NCBI GenBank assembly: GCA_018798825.1
Contig: CP076354.1
Span: 248,001-312,000, forward strand
DNA length: 64,000 nucleotides
Reading direction: 5' to 3'
Source: Ochrobactrum sp. BTU1
Lineage (GTDB): Bacteria; Pseudomonadota; Alphaproteobacteria; Rhizobiales; Rhizobiaceae
Positions 26,155 through 34,787 of the stretch are shown here, piece by piece. A program made the position numbers and the translations under genes. Below the pieces are notes generated by a model. That model did no database searches, was not told where the DNA came from, and saw only the letters and a list, made by a program, of their open reading frames with translations. Within the stretch, counting starts at the first letter, position 1. Every line of letters starts with the position of its first letter.

Positions 26155-29100
26155 GTGAGCAATCCTAATTCGAAATCCGGAAACAATGGCGGATCGACGG
26201 CGCTTTTCATCCGCCGTCCGGTCTTTGCCTTCGTCATCAACGTTCTGATCATTGTCGCGGGTATGGCGGCCTTCACTGGCGTCGATATTCGTGAATTGCC
26301 CGATGTGGACCGTCCTGTCGTTACCATCAGTACTGATTTTAGTGGTGCTTCGGCGGAAACGATCGACCGACAGCTCACGCAGGTTCTCGAAAACGCGGTC
26401 GCCCGCGTATCGGGCGTTAAAACGATTTCTTCTTCTTCGTCTTTCGAGCGCAGCCGTGTCACAGTCGAGTTCAACGACGGTGTTGATCTCAATGTCGCTG
26501 CCGCCGACATGCGCGACGCGATTTCGCGTGTTGCCAACGACGTGCCGGAAGAAGCCGACCCGTCCCGCATCATCAAAGCCGACTCCAATGCCGATCCGGT
26601 AATGCGCCTCGCTGTCACCTCCGACACGATGGCCGTCGACGATATGACGGTGCTGGTGGAAGACCAGATCCAGGATGTCCTTTCAGCTGTTCCTGGCGTG
26701 GCCGATGTGCAGATCAATGGTGATCGCGACAAGATTTTCCGCATTGATATCAATCAGGCGCGCCTTGCAAGCTATGGCCTGACCATTGCGGATCTATCCA
26801 GCGCACTGTCTTCCATGGGGCTTGATGCGCCTGCAGGCTCGCTGCGCAGTTCAGATCAGTCAATTGTGGTTCGTGCAACGGCCAATCTTGAACGGCCTGA
26901 GGATTTTGAAAACGTCTATATCAAAGGCCGCACGCAAATCCGCGATGTGGCAACAGTAACGCTTGGTCCGGATGTGGAAAGCTCCGCTGTTCGTTCCAAC
27001 GGGAAGACAGCAATCGGCCTGGGTATCGTGCGTCAGGCACAGTCGAATACGCTCGATATTTCCGAAGGCGTTCGCGCCGCTGTTGCAAATTTGAAGAACA
27101 CCTTGCCACCGGGTGTGGACGTGACCGTCACCAGTGATGATGCCAGCTTCATCAATGGCGCTATCCATGAGGTTGAAATCGCGCTGATTGCTTCGGTCAT
27201 TATCGTTGTCGTGATTATTTTCATGTTTCTGTGGGATATCCGCGCAACGCTTATCCCCGCTCTGGCCATGCCGGTCGCCCTTATCGGTACGATTGCCGCG
27301 ATTTATCTGACGGGTTTCTCGGTCAATATTCTCACGCTGCTCGCGCTGGTGCTCGCCACAGGCCTTGTGGTGGATGACGCGATTGTCGTGCTCGAAAATA
27401 TTGTCCGACGACGCAATCAGGGCATGGGGCCGCGTGCAGCAGCTGTGCTTGGCACACAGGAAGTGTTCTTTGCGGTTATCGCGACGACATTGACGCTGGT
27501 TGCCGTTTTCGTGCCGATTTCTTTCCTGCCGGGGCAGGCGGGTGGTCTGTTTCGCGAATTTGGTTTCGTGCTGGCGATTGCAATTCTGTTGTCATCGATT
27601 GTGGCACTGACGCTCTGTCCGATGCTTGCATCGCGCTTCCTCAAGGAAGGTGCGGAGGCTACGGAAGGCGGCGGTCACGGCCCGAAGTTCCTGCGCCGCA
27701 TCGGCAGCGGTTTGGCGAATTTCTATCGCCGGAGCCTCCATGCCTGTCTTTCGGCTCCATATATCGTGGTGCTGGTGGCGGTGCTCTTCGCTGGCGCATC
27801 CTATGTCGGTTTCGGTATGCTCAGACAGGAACTGACGCCGACCGAAGATCGTGCTGTAGCGCTTCTTCGCATCAACGGCCCGCAAGGTATCAGCGTAGAA
27901 TATCTTCAGTCGCAGCTCGACAGAATCGAAACCGCTATCCAGCCTTTGCGCGATAGCGGTGAGATCCAGACGACTTACGCAATTGCCGGTTCTGGTGGTT
28001 CTTCAAACAACGGCTTTGTCGTGCTGACACTTGCACCTTGGAAAGAACGCAGCCGCACGCAGCAGGAAATCATGGCCGACATCACCGCGCGCGTAAGCGG
28101 GATTACAGCGGTCCGCATTTTTACTGTTCAGCCAAATAGCCTTGGCATTCGCGGTGCAGGTAACGGCTTGCAGTTTGCCGTTCTTGGCAGTGATTACGCC
28201 AAGCTTCGTCCAGCGACGGATGCGATAGTTGCAGCGCTCGAAAAAGATCCGCGTTTTGTGCAGCCGCGCCTGTCAGTCGAGCCAACGCAACCGCAGCTTT
28301 CCGTCGAAATCAACCGCGAACGCGCGTCCGATCTCGGCATCGATATTACCGGTCTTGCCAATGCAGTTCAGTCTGTTCTTGATGGTCGCAAGATCGGCTC
28401 GGTTTACGTGGGCGACAGAAGCTTCGACGTGAAGCTTGTTTCGACCACCAACCCGATCAACGATCCGACCGATCTTGAAAACGTCTTCCTCAAGACGACT
28501 GACGGTCGCTATGTGCCGATGTCTTCGATTGCAACTGTCGTTGAAAAGGCTGTTCCGCCCCAGTTGAACCGTGAAGAGCGCCTGCGCTCGGTTGCAATCA
28601 CGACCGACCTTCGCAGCGACTTTGCCTTGGGCGATGCCTATGCTGCAGCGTTGCAAATTGCTGCACCACTTCTGCCGCCCGGCGCGCATATCATTCCATT
28701 AGCAGAAGCCTCGACATTGAGCGAAACCTCAACGGGTATTGCACTCGTCTTCGGCTTTGCGATCATCATTATCATGCTGGTGCTTGCAGCTCAGTTTGAA
28801 AGCTTCATCAGTGCGCTGATCGTTATGGCGACGGTGCCTTTGGGCCTCGGCTGTGCTGTGTTTGCGATGATCCTCACCGGCACAAGCCTTAACGTCTATA
28901 GCCAGATCGGGCTTGTGCTACTGGTCGGCATCATGGCCAAGAACGGTATTCTGATCGTCGAATTTGCCGATCAGTTGCGCGATAAGGGCATGAATGTTCG
29001 TCAGGCCATCGAGGAAGCAGCCAATATCCGACTGCGTCCGGTCTGTATGACGATGATCTGTTCGGTTCTGGGTGGTGTGCCGCTGGTGCTGGCAAGCGGT

Positions 29101-29295
29101 GCGGGCGCAGAAGCGCGTGTCGCACTCGGCTGGGTTATCGTTGGCGGTCTTGGCCTTGCAACGATTGCCACGCTTTTCGTGACGCCGGTTGCCTATCTTC
29201 TGCTCGGACGCTTCACCAAGCCAAAGGTTGAAGAAGAAGCACGGCTTGAACGCGAGCTGGTCAGGGCTGTCGCTTTGGAAGAGAAGCTGAAATAA
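26155..29295 (+). CDS. RND-family efflux transporter permease
   Basis: A 1046-residue pump with the twelve-helix RND plan and two large periplasmic loops. The proton-relay aspartates appear in GLVVDDAIVVLEN (helix 4, near residue 405), and helix 10 carries VGIMAKNGILIVEFA. It starts at GTG 26155, right after the adaptor. Without an adjacent outer-membrane gene it presumably uses a shared TolC-like channel. It resembles multidrug pumps of the MdtB/AcrB group; Brucella Bep pumps are candidate orthologues, which cannot be settled here. Confidence 0.95.
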   Translation: MSNPNSKSGNNGGSTALFIRRPVFAFVINVLIIVAGMAAFTGVDIRELPDVDRPVVTISTDFSGASAETIDRQLTQVLENAVARVSGVKTISSSSSFERSRVTVEFNDGVDLNVAAADMRDAISRVANDVPEEADPSRIIKADSNADPVMRLAVTSDTMAVDDMTVLVEDQIQDVLSAVPGVADVQINGDRDKIFRIDINQARLASYGLTIADLSSALSSMGLDAPAGSLRSSDQSIVVRATANLERPEDFENVYIKGRTQIRDVATVTLGPDVESSAVRSNGKTAIGLGIVRQAQSNTLDISEGVRAAVANLKNTLPPGVDVTVTSDDASFINGAIHEVEIALIASVIIVVVIIFMFLWDIRATLIPALAMPVALIGTIAAIYLTGFSVNILTLLALVLATGLVVDDAIVVLENIVRRRNQGMGPRAAAVLGTQEVFFAVIATTLTLVAVFVPISFLPGQAGGLFREFGFVLAIAILLSSIVALTLCPMLASRFLKEGAEATEGGGHGPKFLRRIGSGLANFYRRSLHACLSAPYIVVLVAVLFAGASYVGFGMLRQELTPTEDRAVALLRINGPQGISVEYLQSQLDRIETAIQPLRDSGEIQTTYAIAGSGGSSNNGFVVLTLAPWKERSRTQQEIMADITARVSGITAVRIFTVQPNSLGIRGAGNGLQFAVLGSDYAKLRPATDAIVAALEKDPRFVQPRLSVEPTQPQLSVEINRERASDLGIDITGLANAVQSVLDGRKIGSVYVGDRSFDVKLVSTTNPINDPTDLENVFLKTTDGRYVPMSSIATVVEKAVPPQLNREERLRSVAITTDLRSDFALGDAYAAALQIAAPLLPPGAHIIPLAEASTLSETSTGIALVFGFAIIIIMLVLAAQFESFISALIVMATVPLGLGCAVFAMILTGTSLNVYSQIGLVLLVGIMAKNGILIVEFADQLRDKGMNVRQAIEEAANIRLRPVCMTMICSVLGGVPLVLASGAGAEARVALGWVIVGGLGLATIATLFVTPVAYLLLGRFTKPKVEEEARLERELVRAVALEEKLK

Positions 29296-29296
29296 A

Positions 29297-29340
29297 GCAC
29301 ATCCCGAAAAGTGGGTACCGGTTTTCGGAACGTGATGTGC
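29297..29340. repeat. RIME-like palindrome after the efflux operon
   Basis: GCACATC (29297-29303) and GATGTGC (29334-29340) enclose CCGAAAAGTGGG and CCGGTTTTCGG, a nested palindrome of the common rhizobial intergenic type. It begins one base after the stop codon of the pump gene. Confidence 0.65.
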
Positions 29341-29352
29341 GGAAAAGGACTA

Positions 29353-29376
29353 GAGTATTTCTGGACAGAAATACTC
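29353..29376. repeat. Perfect 11-bp inverted repeat
   Basis: GAGTATTTCTG (29353-29363) pairs exactly with CAGAAATACTC (29366-29376) with a two-base loop. It is part of a series of hairpins filling 29297-29511 between the efflux and pyrimidine operons. Confidence 0.6.
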
Positions 29377-29384
29377 GTTAAAAG

Positions 29385-29407
29385 CCCGGTCGTGAGACCG
29401 GGTTTTT
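29385..29407 (+). terminator. Rho-independent terminator of the RND operon
   Basis: CCCGGTC (29385-29391) pairs with GACCGGG (29396-29402) with a GTGA loop, followed by five T residues. Confidence 0.8.
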
Positions 29408-29408
29408 C

Positions 29409-29457
29409 AGAGCATAATTCCTTAAACTTGGATCAGTTTAAGGTAAAATTATGCTCT
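29409..29457. repeat. Long two-part palindrome
   Basis: AGAGCATAATT (29409-29419) pairs with AATTATGCTCT (29447-29457), and inside it CCTTAAACT pairs with AGTTTAAGG. It may act as a bidirectional terminator between the convergent efflux and pyrimidine-importer operons. Confidence 0.6.
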
Positions 29458-29473
29458 GGTTTTAAAGAGACAG

Positions 29474-29511
29474 AGCGACCTTTGGGCGTCCAATAGGACG
29501 CCCGGCGCTCT
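29474..29511. repeat. Palindrome AGAGCG...GGGCGTCC/GGACGCCC...GCGCTCT
   Basis: The inner stem GGGCGTCC (29484-29491) pairs with GGACGCCC (29496-29503), and an outer AGAGCG/GCGCTCT arm surrounds it. It is related in form to 3127-3169. It is the last hairpin before the minus-strand binding-protein gene ends at 29523. Confidence 0.55.
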
Positions 29512-29522
29512 AATTGCCTTGA

Positions 29523-30521
29523 TTACTTTTTCATCGCGTCCGTTACCTTTGCGGACCATGCACCTTCCGGCTTCTTGGTAATGACAGGATCAGAGCCGCC
29601 CCCAAGCAAAGTTTCGACGGTGCGGTCGGCAGCAGCTACATCAAGCGTGCCGTCAGAACCGTCAATCAGCTTGGCGATTTCCTTCACCATGCGCTCCTGA
29701 ACTTCCTGTGTCTGAGCACCGGAAGAGTCGTTTTCGAGAATGATCTCGGCGGCTTCATCAGGATGTTCTGACGCATATTGCCAGCCCTTCATCGAAGCGC
29801 GGACAAAGCGGGCAAGCTTGTCGACCATTGCAGGGTCTTCAAGGCTCTTATCGAGCACGTAGAGCCCGTCTTCAAGCGTGGCGACGCCTTGTTCTTCATA
29901 GGGGAACACGACGAGCTGATCCGCCGGAATACCGGCATCAATCACCTGCCAATATTCATTATAGGTCATGGTGGAAATGCAATCGGCCTGCTTCTGGATC
30001 AGCGGATCCACGTTAAAGCCCTGCTTGAGCACGGTCACGCCGTCCTTGCCGCCTTCGGTCGGGATTTTCAGATGACTCATCCACGACAGGAACGGATATT
30101 CATTGCCGCCGAACCAGACGCCAAGCGTGCGGCCCTTGAAGTCTTCCGGCTTGGTGATGTTGGTGTCCTTGCGGCAGGTCAGCATCATGCCGGATTTCTT
30201 GAATGGCTGCGCGATGTTAACGAGCGGAACGCCCTTTTCGCGGGTGGCGAGCGCAGACGGCATCCAGTCCACCACTACGTCAGCACCACCACCGGCGATC
30301 ACCTGAGGTGGAGCCACATCCGGGCCACCCGGCTTGATGTCCACGTCGAGATTTTCGGCTTCATAAAAGCCTTTATCCTTGGCAACGTAGTAGCCCGCAA
30401 ACTGTCCCTGCGTCACCCATTTGAGCTGCAAGGTCAGCTTGTCAGCTGCCATTGCCGAGCTGTTCATGAGCGCCAGTGCCAGTCCGGCTGTTCCAAGGCA
30501 TAGAGAAATTGCCTTTTTCAT
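29523..30521 (-). CDS. NMT1/THI5-like ABC transporter substrate-binding protein, probably for pyrimidines
   Basis: A 332-residue periplasmic protein with a signal peptide (MKKAISLCLGTAGLALALMNSSAMAA). It has the NMT1/THI5 fold: LTLQLKWVTQGQFAGYYVAKDKGFYEAENLDV is the family's opening, given here as two segments around residues 28-60. The family binds pyrimidine-ring ligands such as thiamine precursors, and also riboflavin and related compounds. It is the last gene of the unit headed by the amidohydrolase and dihydropyrimidinase. No thiamine riboswitch is visible. Uracil, thymine or their dihydro forms are therefore likelier ligands than a thiamine precursor. Confidence 0.85.
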   Translation of the reverse strand: MKKAISLCLGTAGLALALMNSSAMAADKLTLQLKWVTQGQFAGYYVAKDKGFYEAENLDVDIKPGGPDVAPPQVIAGGGADVVVDWMPSALATREKGVPLVNIAQPFKKSGMMLTCRKDTNITKPEDFKGRTLGVWFGGNEYPFLSWMSHLKIPTEGGKDGVTVLKQGFNVDPLIQKQADCISTMTYNEYWQVIDAGIPADQLVVFPYEEQGVATLEDGLYVLDKSLEDPAMVDKLARFVRASMKGWQYASEHPDEAAEIILENDSSGAQTQEVQERMVKEIAKLIDGSDGTLDVAAADRTVETLLGGGSDPVITKKPEGAWSAKVTDAMKK

Positions 30522-30573
30522 TTCAGTTCTCCTCTGGTTAGGGCTCTGCCTTATTTTTGCAGATGCCGAATAT

Positions 30574-31440
30574 TCAAGCTAATCCTCTCCTGTAAGAAGG
30601 GTGCCAGAATGTCATTCTGCGCTCGATCAGCGCGATCAGCCCATAAGAGAGCGACCCCGCAAGAGCGGCAACAAAGATTTCGGCCCAGACCATGTCCACA
30701 TTCATGCGCCCGATTTCTGCTGAAATGCGAAAACCCATGCCGACAATCGGCGTGCCGAAAAACTCGGCCACAATGGCCCCGATCAGCGCCAGCGTTGAAT
30801 TGATCTTGAGTGCATTGAAGATGAAAGGCATGGCTGCTGGCAGGCGCAGCTTAATGAGCGTTTGCCAGTAGTTAGAACCATAGGTCTGCATCAGATCGCG
30901 CTCCATCGAGCCGCTTGCCGCAAGTCCCGCAACCGTGTTCACGAGCATCGGGAAGAAGGTCATGATGATGACGACCGCTGCCTTTGACTGCCAGTCGAAG
31001 CCAAACCACATCACCATGATGGGAGCCACGCCGACAATCGGAAGGGCAGCAGCAAGGTTTCCAAGCGGCAGCAGGCCTTTGCGCAGGAACGGTATGCGAT
31101 CAGCGATGATCGCCGTAATGAAACCCAGTCCGCAGCCCGCGATATAGCCGATGATGACGGCCTTCATGAAGGTCTGCTGGAAGTCGGCCCACAGGATCGG
31201 AACCGAACTCGTAATCCGCGCCCATATGACTGACGGGGCAGGCAAGAGCACCTGCGGCACGGCAAACAATCGAACGGTGACTTCCCAAAGGAGAAGCATC
31301 GCTATGCCGAAGAGGGCAGGGACGGCAATGTCCAGCAGCTTTTGGGCGTGTGGGTTGCGCGCCTTAAGGCTTGCCACCCAGCCCACAATTGCCCAGGAAA
31401 CGGCAATCAGCGCGATAATGATTATGACGTTCATCATCAT
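30574..31440 (-). CDS. ABC transporter permease (SsuC/TauC/ThiX type)
   Basis: A 288-residue permease with six membrane segments of the nitrate/taurine/THI-type class and the EAA-like loop MQTYGSNYWQTLIKLRLPAAMP near residue 180. The ATG at 31440 overlaps the stop of the preceding permease gene (ATGA); an open frame extends further upstream but lies inside that gene. It pairs with the next permease to form the membrane channel for the binding protein at 29523. Confidence 0.9.
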   Translation of the reverse strand: MMMNVIIIIALIAVSWAIVGWVASLKARNPHAQKLLDIAVPALFGIAMLLLWEVTVRLFAVPQVLLPAPSVIWARITSSVPILWADFQQTFMKAVIIGYIAGCGLGFITAIIADRIPFLRKGLLPLGNLAAALPIVGVAPIMVMWFGFDWQSKAAVVIIMTFFPMLVNTVAGLAASGSMERDLMQTYGSNYWQTLIKLRLPAAMPFIFNALKINSTLALIGAIVAEFFGTPIVGMGFRISAEIGRMNVDMVWAEIFVAALAGSLSYGLIALIERRMTFWHPSYRRGLA

Positions 31441-32330
31441 GCAGCTGCCCTTTCTGGTCGTGCACCCATACGTCGGTTGACGATGCGTGCGATCAGCCCG
31501 ACAAGTGCAACAAGCAACCCCGCCATGATGGCTGCTGCGATGAGGGCGGCCCATATCTGAACCGTCTGCCCGTAATAAGAACCCGCCAGCAAACGCGCGC
31601 CAAGACCTGCAACCGCACCGGTTGGCAACTCGCCGACGATAGCCCCCACCAGACTGATAGCCACTGCAATCTGCATCGATGTGAACAGGAACGGCATAGC
31701 CGCAGGCCAGCGTAGTTTCCAGAACACCTGATTGCGCGATGCATTGTAAGTCCGCATCAGATCAAGATGCATCACATCGGGCGAGCGCAGGCCCTTGACC
31801 ATGCCCACCGCAACGGGGAAGAAGGAGAGATAGGTCGATATGATGGCCTTTGGCAACAGGCCCGAAATACCAATCGCATTCAGCACCACAATAATCATCG
31901 GTGCGATGGCGAGGATGGGGATTGTCTGCGAGGTGATGATCCACGGCATCAGGCTTTTGTCGAGTGTGCGCGAATGTACAATGCCGACCGCGAGCAACAC
32001 ACCAAGCGCCGATCCCAGCACAAAACCGAGCAATGTCGATGAGAGCGTCACCCAGCCATGATAGACAAGGCTGCGCTTGGAGCTTGGTTTCACATCAAAC
32101 ACGGTTTTCCAGATTTCTTCCGCGACCTGATGCGGCGCAGGCAGGACCGGGCGATCCTGATGCATCGTATTGGCCGCAATTGTCGAGAATGAAATCTCGG
32201 TTCCGGCCCGCTCTGCCTGATCGCGCTCAAACGGCGCATTGAGGAACACAGCCAGCGCATACCATAGCCCAATGATGATGAGCAGAACGGTCGTTACCGG
32301 AATAAATTTGTCGTGAAAAAAGGCTCTCAT
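31437..32330 (-). CDS. ABC transporter permease (SsuC/TauC/ThiX type)
   Basis: The second permease of the pair, 297 residues. It has an N-terminal helix (TTVLLIIIGLWYALAVFL), a large loop at 35-95 and the EAA-type motif LDLMRTYNASRNQVFWKLRWP near residue 205. The overlap with the downstream permease indicates coupled translation. Two distinct permeases, rather than one homodimer, suggest a heterodimeric channel. Confidence 0.9.
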   Translation of the reverse strand: MRAFFHDKFIPVTTVLLIIIGLWYALAVFLNAPFERDQAERAGTEISFSTIAANTMHQDRPVLPAPHQVAEEIWKTVFDVKPSSKRSLVYHGWVTLSSTLLGFVLGSALGVLLAVGIVHSRTLDKSLMPWIITSQTIPILAIAPMIIVVLNAIGISGLLPKAIISTYLSFFPVAVGMVKGLRSPDVMHLDLMRTYNASRNQVFWKLRWPAAMPFLFTSMQIAVAISLVGAIVGELPTGAVAGLGARLLAGSYYGQTVQIWAALIAAAIMAGLLVALVGLIARIVNRRMGARPERAAA

Positions 32331-32354
32331 GTCAGCCCCCTTTCATCTAATTTT

Positions 32355-32410
32355 TGCCCCCGCTGTTTAGTCGTGCCCCCTGATTTAATCATGCCCCTCG
32401 ATTTAATCAT
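32355..32410. repeat. Short tandem repeat at the 3' end of the ATPase gene
   Basis: An 18-base unit ending GATTTAATCAT is present at 32375-32392 and 32393-32410, with a diverged copy just before (32355-32374). The 32393-32410 unit contains the last codons and stop (TAA at 32403-32405) of the ATPase gene, so the duplications look like copies of that gene's 3' end. Confidence 0.6.
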
Positions 32411-33254
32411 GGATGTGCCCCAGCCGCAGGCCTTCGCGCACACGATGGGCGATTTTGAGAAACGCTTCCGATTCACGAATATCCAGTGTGCGATCCGGCC
32501 CGAGATCACAGTCGATGATTTCATGAATGCGGCCCGGGCGCGGGCTCATCACGACGATCTTGGTCGAAAGAAAAACGGCTTCCGGGATCGAGTGGGTTAC
32601 AAAGATGACAGTCTTTTGCGTTGCGGCCCAGAGCTTGAGAAGCTGTTCGTTGAGGTGATCGCGAACGATCTCATCCAGTGCGCCGAACGGCTCGTCCATC
32701 AGCAGCATATCCGGATCGAATGACAGCGCACGGGCAATCGATGCTCGCTGCTGCATTCCACCGGAAAGCTGCCATGGAAACTTCTTGCCGAAGCCGGAAA
32801 GGTTCACCAGTGCAAGGTTCTTTTCGATCCGCGCTTTGCGATCGGCCGCGCTATATCCCATCACTTCCAGCGGCAGGCTGATATTTTCTTCAATGGTGCG
32901 CCACGGAAACAGTGCCGCCGCCTGAAAGACATAGCCGTAAGAGCGATCAAGCCGCGCCTGTTCAGGCGTCTTGCCGTTAACGGTTACAGAGCCGGATGTG
33001 GGCTGTTCAAGATCAGCCACCACACGCATCAAGGTGGTTTTGCCGCAACCAGACGGACCAATGAAAGAAACAAACTCGCCACGTTGAATGGCGAGATTGA
33101 TGTCGGACAGGGCATGAACCGGACCGTCATTGGTTTCAAACACCAGCGACAGGTCTTTAATGTCGATGACTGTCTCAGCAGTCTTCAGGCCCCTTTCCGG
33201 GGCAACGCTGTTTTCTGAATTCATGCGCATTTCCCGAAATTGAGCCAGAGCCAT
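32403..33254 (-). CDS. ABC transporter ATP-binding protein (SsuB/TauB/ThiZ type)
   Basis: An ATPase of 283 residues with Walker A GPSGCGKTT near residue 65, signature LSGGMQQRASIARAL near 163 and Walker B MLLMDEPFGALD near 183. It serves the two permeases and the NMT1-like binding protein downstream. The start at 33254 is three bases after the dihydropyrimidinase stop; a later ATG at 33224 (MNSEN) with a GGGAA ribosome site is a good alternative. Confidence 0.92.
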   Translation of the reverse strand: MALAQFREMRMNSENSVAPERGLKTAETVIDIKDLSLVFETNDGPVHALSDINLAIQRGEFVSFIGPSGCGKTTLMRVVADLEQPTSGSVTVNGKTPEQARLDRSYGYVFQAAALFPWRTIEENISLPLEVMGYSAADRKARIEKNLALVNLSGFGKKFPWQLSGGMQQRASIARALSFDPDMLLMDEPFGALDEIVRDHLNEQLLKLWAATQKTVIFVTHSIPEAVFLSTKIVVMSPRPGRIHEIIDCDLGPDRTLDIRESEAFLKIAHRVREGLRLGHIHD

Positions 33255-33257
33255 GGT

Positions 33258-34727
33258 TCAGACCCCTATCGGCATATGTTCGGCGCTGCGTTCCACTTTG
33301 CGTGGCGCGACGATTTCTTTCCACTGCGACAGGGCCCGGTTGACCGCGCCGTTAGGCTCGCGTTCAATGAAACGTCCATCACCCGGCTGCGCCGTCACAT
33401 GCCCCTTGTCGAAAGCAAGACGACCGCGCGAGAATGTCTTGACCGGCAGCCCTTTCAGCTCAAATCCTTCAAAGACATTGTAATCAATGGAAGAGTGCTG
33501 CGTCTTGGCGGAGACCTTCTTGGTCGCCTCCGGGTCCCAGATGATGATATCGGCATCAGCACCCGGCAGGATCGCACCCTTTCGCGGATAGATATTGAGG
33601 ATCTTCGCAATATTAGTTGAGGTGACAGCCACGAATTCATTGGGAGTGAGACGACCAGTCCGAACACCACGCGTCCAGAGCACAGGCAACCGTTCTTCAA
33701 GCCCGCCCGTACCATTCGGAATCTTGGTGAAATTGCCGATACCATGGCGCTTTTGTTCGGATGTGAAGGCGCAATGATCGGTTGCAACACATTGCAGACT
33801 GCCTGCAGCTAAGCCTGCCCAGAGACTATCCTGATTGACCTTGTCGCGGAATGGCGGCGACATCACGCGGCGCGCAGCATAATCCCAGTCGCGATTGTGA
33901 TACTCACTTTCATCGAGCGTCAAATGCTGGATGAGCGGCTCGCCATAAACGCGCATCCCTTTCTGGCGTGCGCGGCGGATTGCTTCATGCGCCTGCTCGC
34001 AGGATGTGTGCACCACATAAAGCGGCACACCGGCCTGATCGGCAATCATGATGGCGCGGTTGGTTGCTTCGCCTTCCACTTCCGGCGGGCGTGAATAGGC
34101 GTGCGCCTCCGGTCCGTCATTGCCAGCGGCCAGCAGCTTTGCCTGCAATTGCGCAACGATGTCGCCGTTTTCTGCATGAACAAGCGGCATAGCACCAAGC
34201 TCAGCGCAGCGCTGGAACGATGCGAACATCTCGTCATCATTGACCATCAACGCGCCCTTATAGGCCATGAAGTGCTTGAAGGTGTTGATGCCGCGTTTCA
34301 CCACTTCCGGCATTTCATTGAAAGCGCGTTCGCTCCAGCCGGTGATCGCCATATGGAAAGAATAGTCGGTGCGGGCCTTGCCTGCCTTCTGGAACCATTC
34401 CTGCAACGCGTCGAGCAGATTGCCTTCCGGTCCGGGCAGCACGAAATCCACAACCATCGTCGTGCCGCCTGCAAGCGCTGCAGCGGTGCCGGTGTCGAAA
34501 TCGTCGGATGAATAGGTGCCCATGAAGGGCATCTGCAAATGCGTATGCGGATCGATGCCGCCGGGCATGATGTAACAGCCCGAAGCGTCGATGGTTTCAT
34601 CGCCGGTCAGATTATCGCCCACGGCAACAATCTTCTCGCCTTCGATGAGAACGTCGGCTTTAAAGGTGCGGTCTGCCGTAATGACGGTGCCGCCTTTGAT
34701 AACCTTATTTGCCCCAGAACTAACCAT
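33258..34727 (-). CDS. hydA: Dihydropyrimidinase
   Basis: A cyclic amidohydrolase of 489 residues that opens 5,6-dihydrouracil or dihydrothymine to the N-carbamoyl-beta-amino acid. Metal site residues are visible: H61 and H63 (DPHTH), the carboxylated lysine K157 (FMAYKGA), and later histidines in PLVHAENGD and YVVHTS, with the aspartate in ATDHCAF. D-hydantoinases share the fold, but the flanking preTA-type and carbamoyl-hydrolase genes favour pyrimidine breakdown. It follows the amidohydrolase gene by 60 bases. Confidence 0.93.
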   Translation of the reverse strand: MVSSGANKVIKGGTVITADRTFKADVLIEGEKIVAVGDNLTGDETIDASGCYIMPGGIDPHTHLQMPFMGTYSSDDFDTGTAAALAGGTTMVVDFVLPGPEGNLLDALQEWFQKAGKARTDYSFHMAITGWSERAFNEMPEVVKRGINTFKHFMAYKGALMVNDDEMFASFQRCAELGAMPLVHAENGDIVAQLQAKLLAAGNDGPEAHAYSRPPEVEGEATNRAIMIADQAGVPLYVVHTSCEQAHEAIRRARQKGMRVYGEPLIQHLTLDESEYHNRDWDYAARRVMSPPFRDKVNQDSLWAGLAAGSLQCVATDHCAFTSEQKRHGIGNFTKIPNGTGGLEERLPVLWTRGVRTGRLTPNEFVAVTSTNIAKILNIYPRKGAILPGADADIIIWDPEATKKVSAKTQHSSIDYNVFEGFELKGLPVKTFSRGRLAFDKGHVTAQPGDGRFIEREPNGAVNRALSQWKEIVAPRKVERSAEHMPIGV

Positions 34728-34787
34728 GTTCGCGTTCCCCTTTTTGGTTTTGTTTCGAACATTAAGCAGTATTGGATGGGCTGAAAA

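Noticed and set aside
29523..30573. Possible thiamine (TPP) riboswitch for the NMT1/THI5-like importer
   Set aside because: No conserved TPP aptamer segments are visible upstream of the binding protein or at the operon head near 36050.
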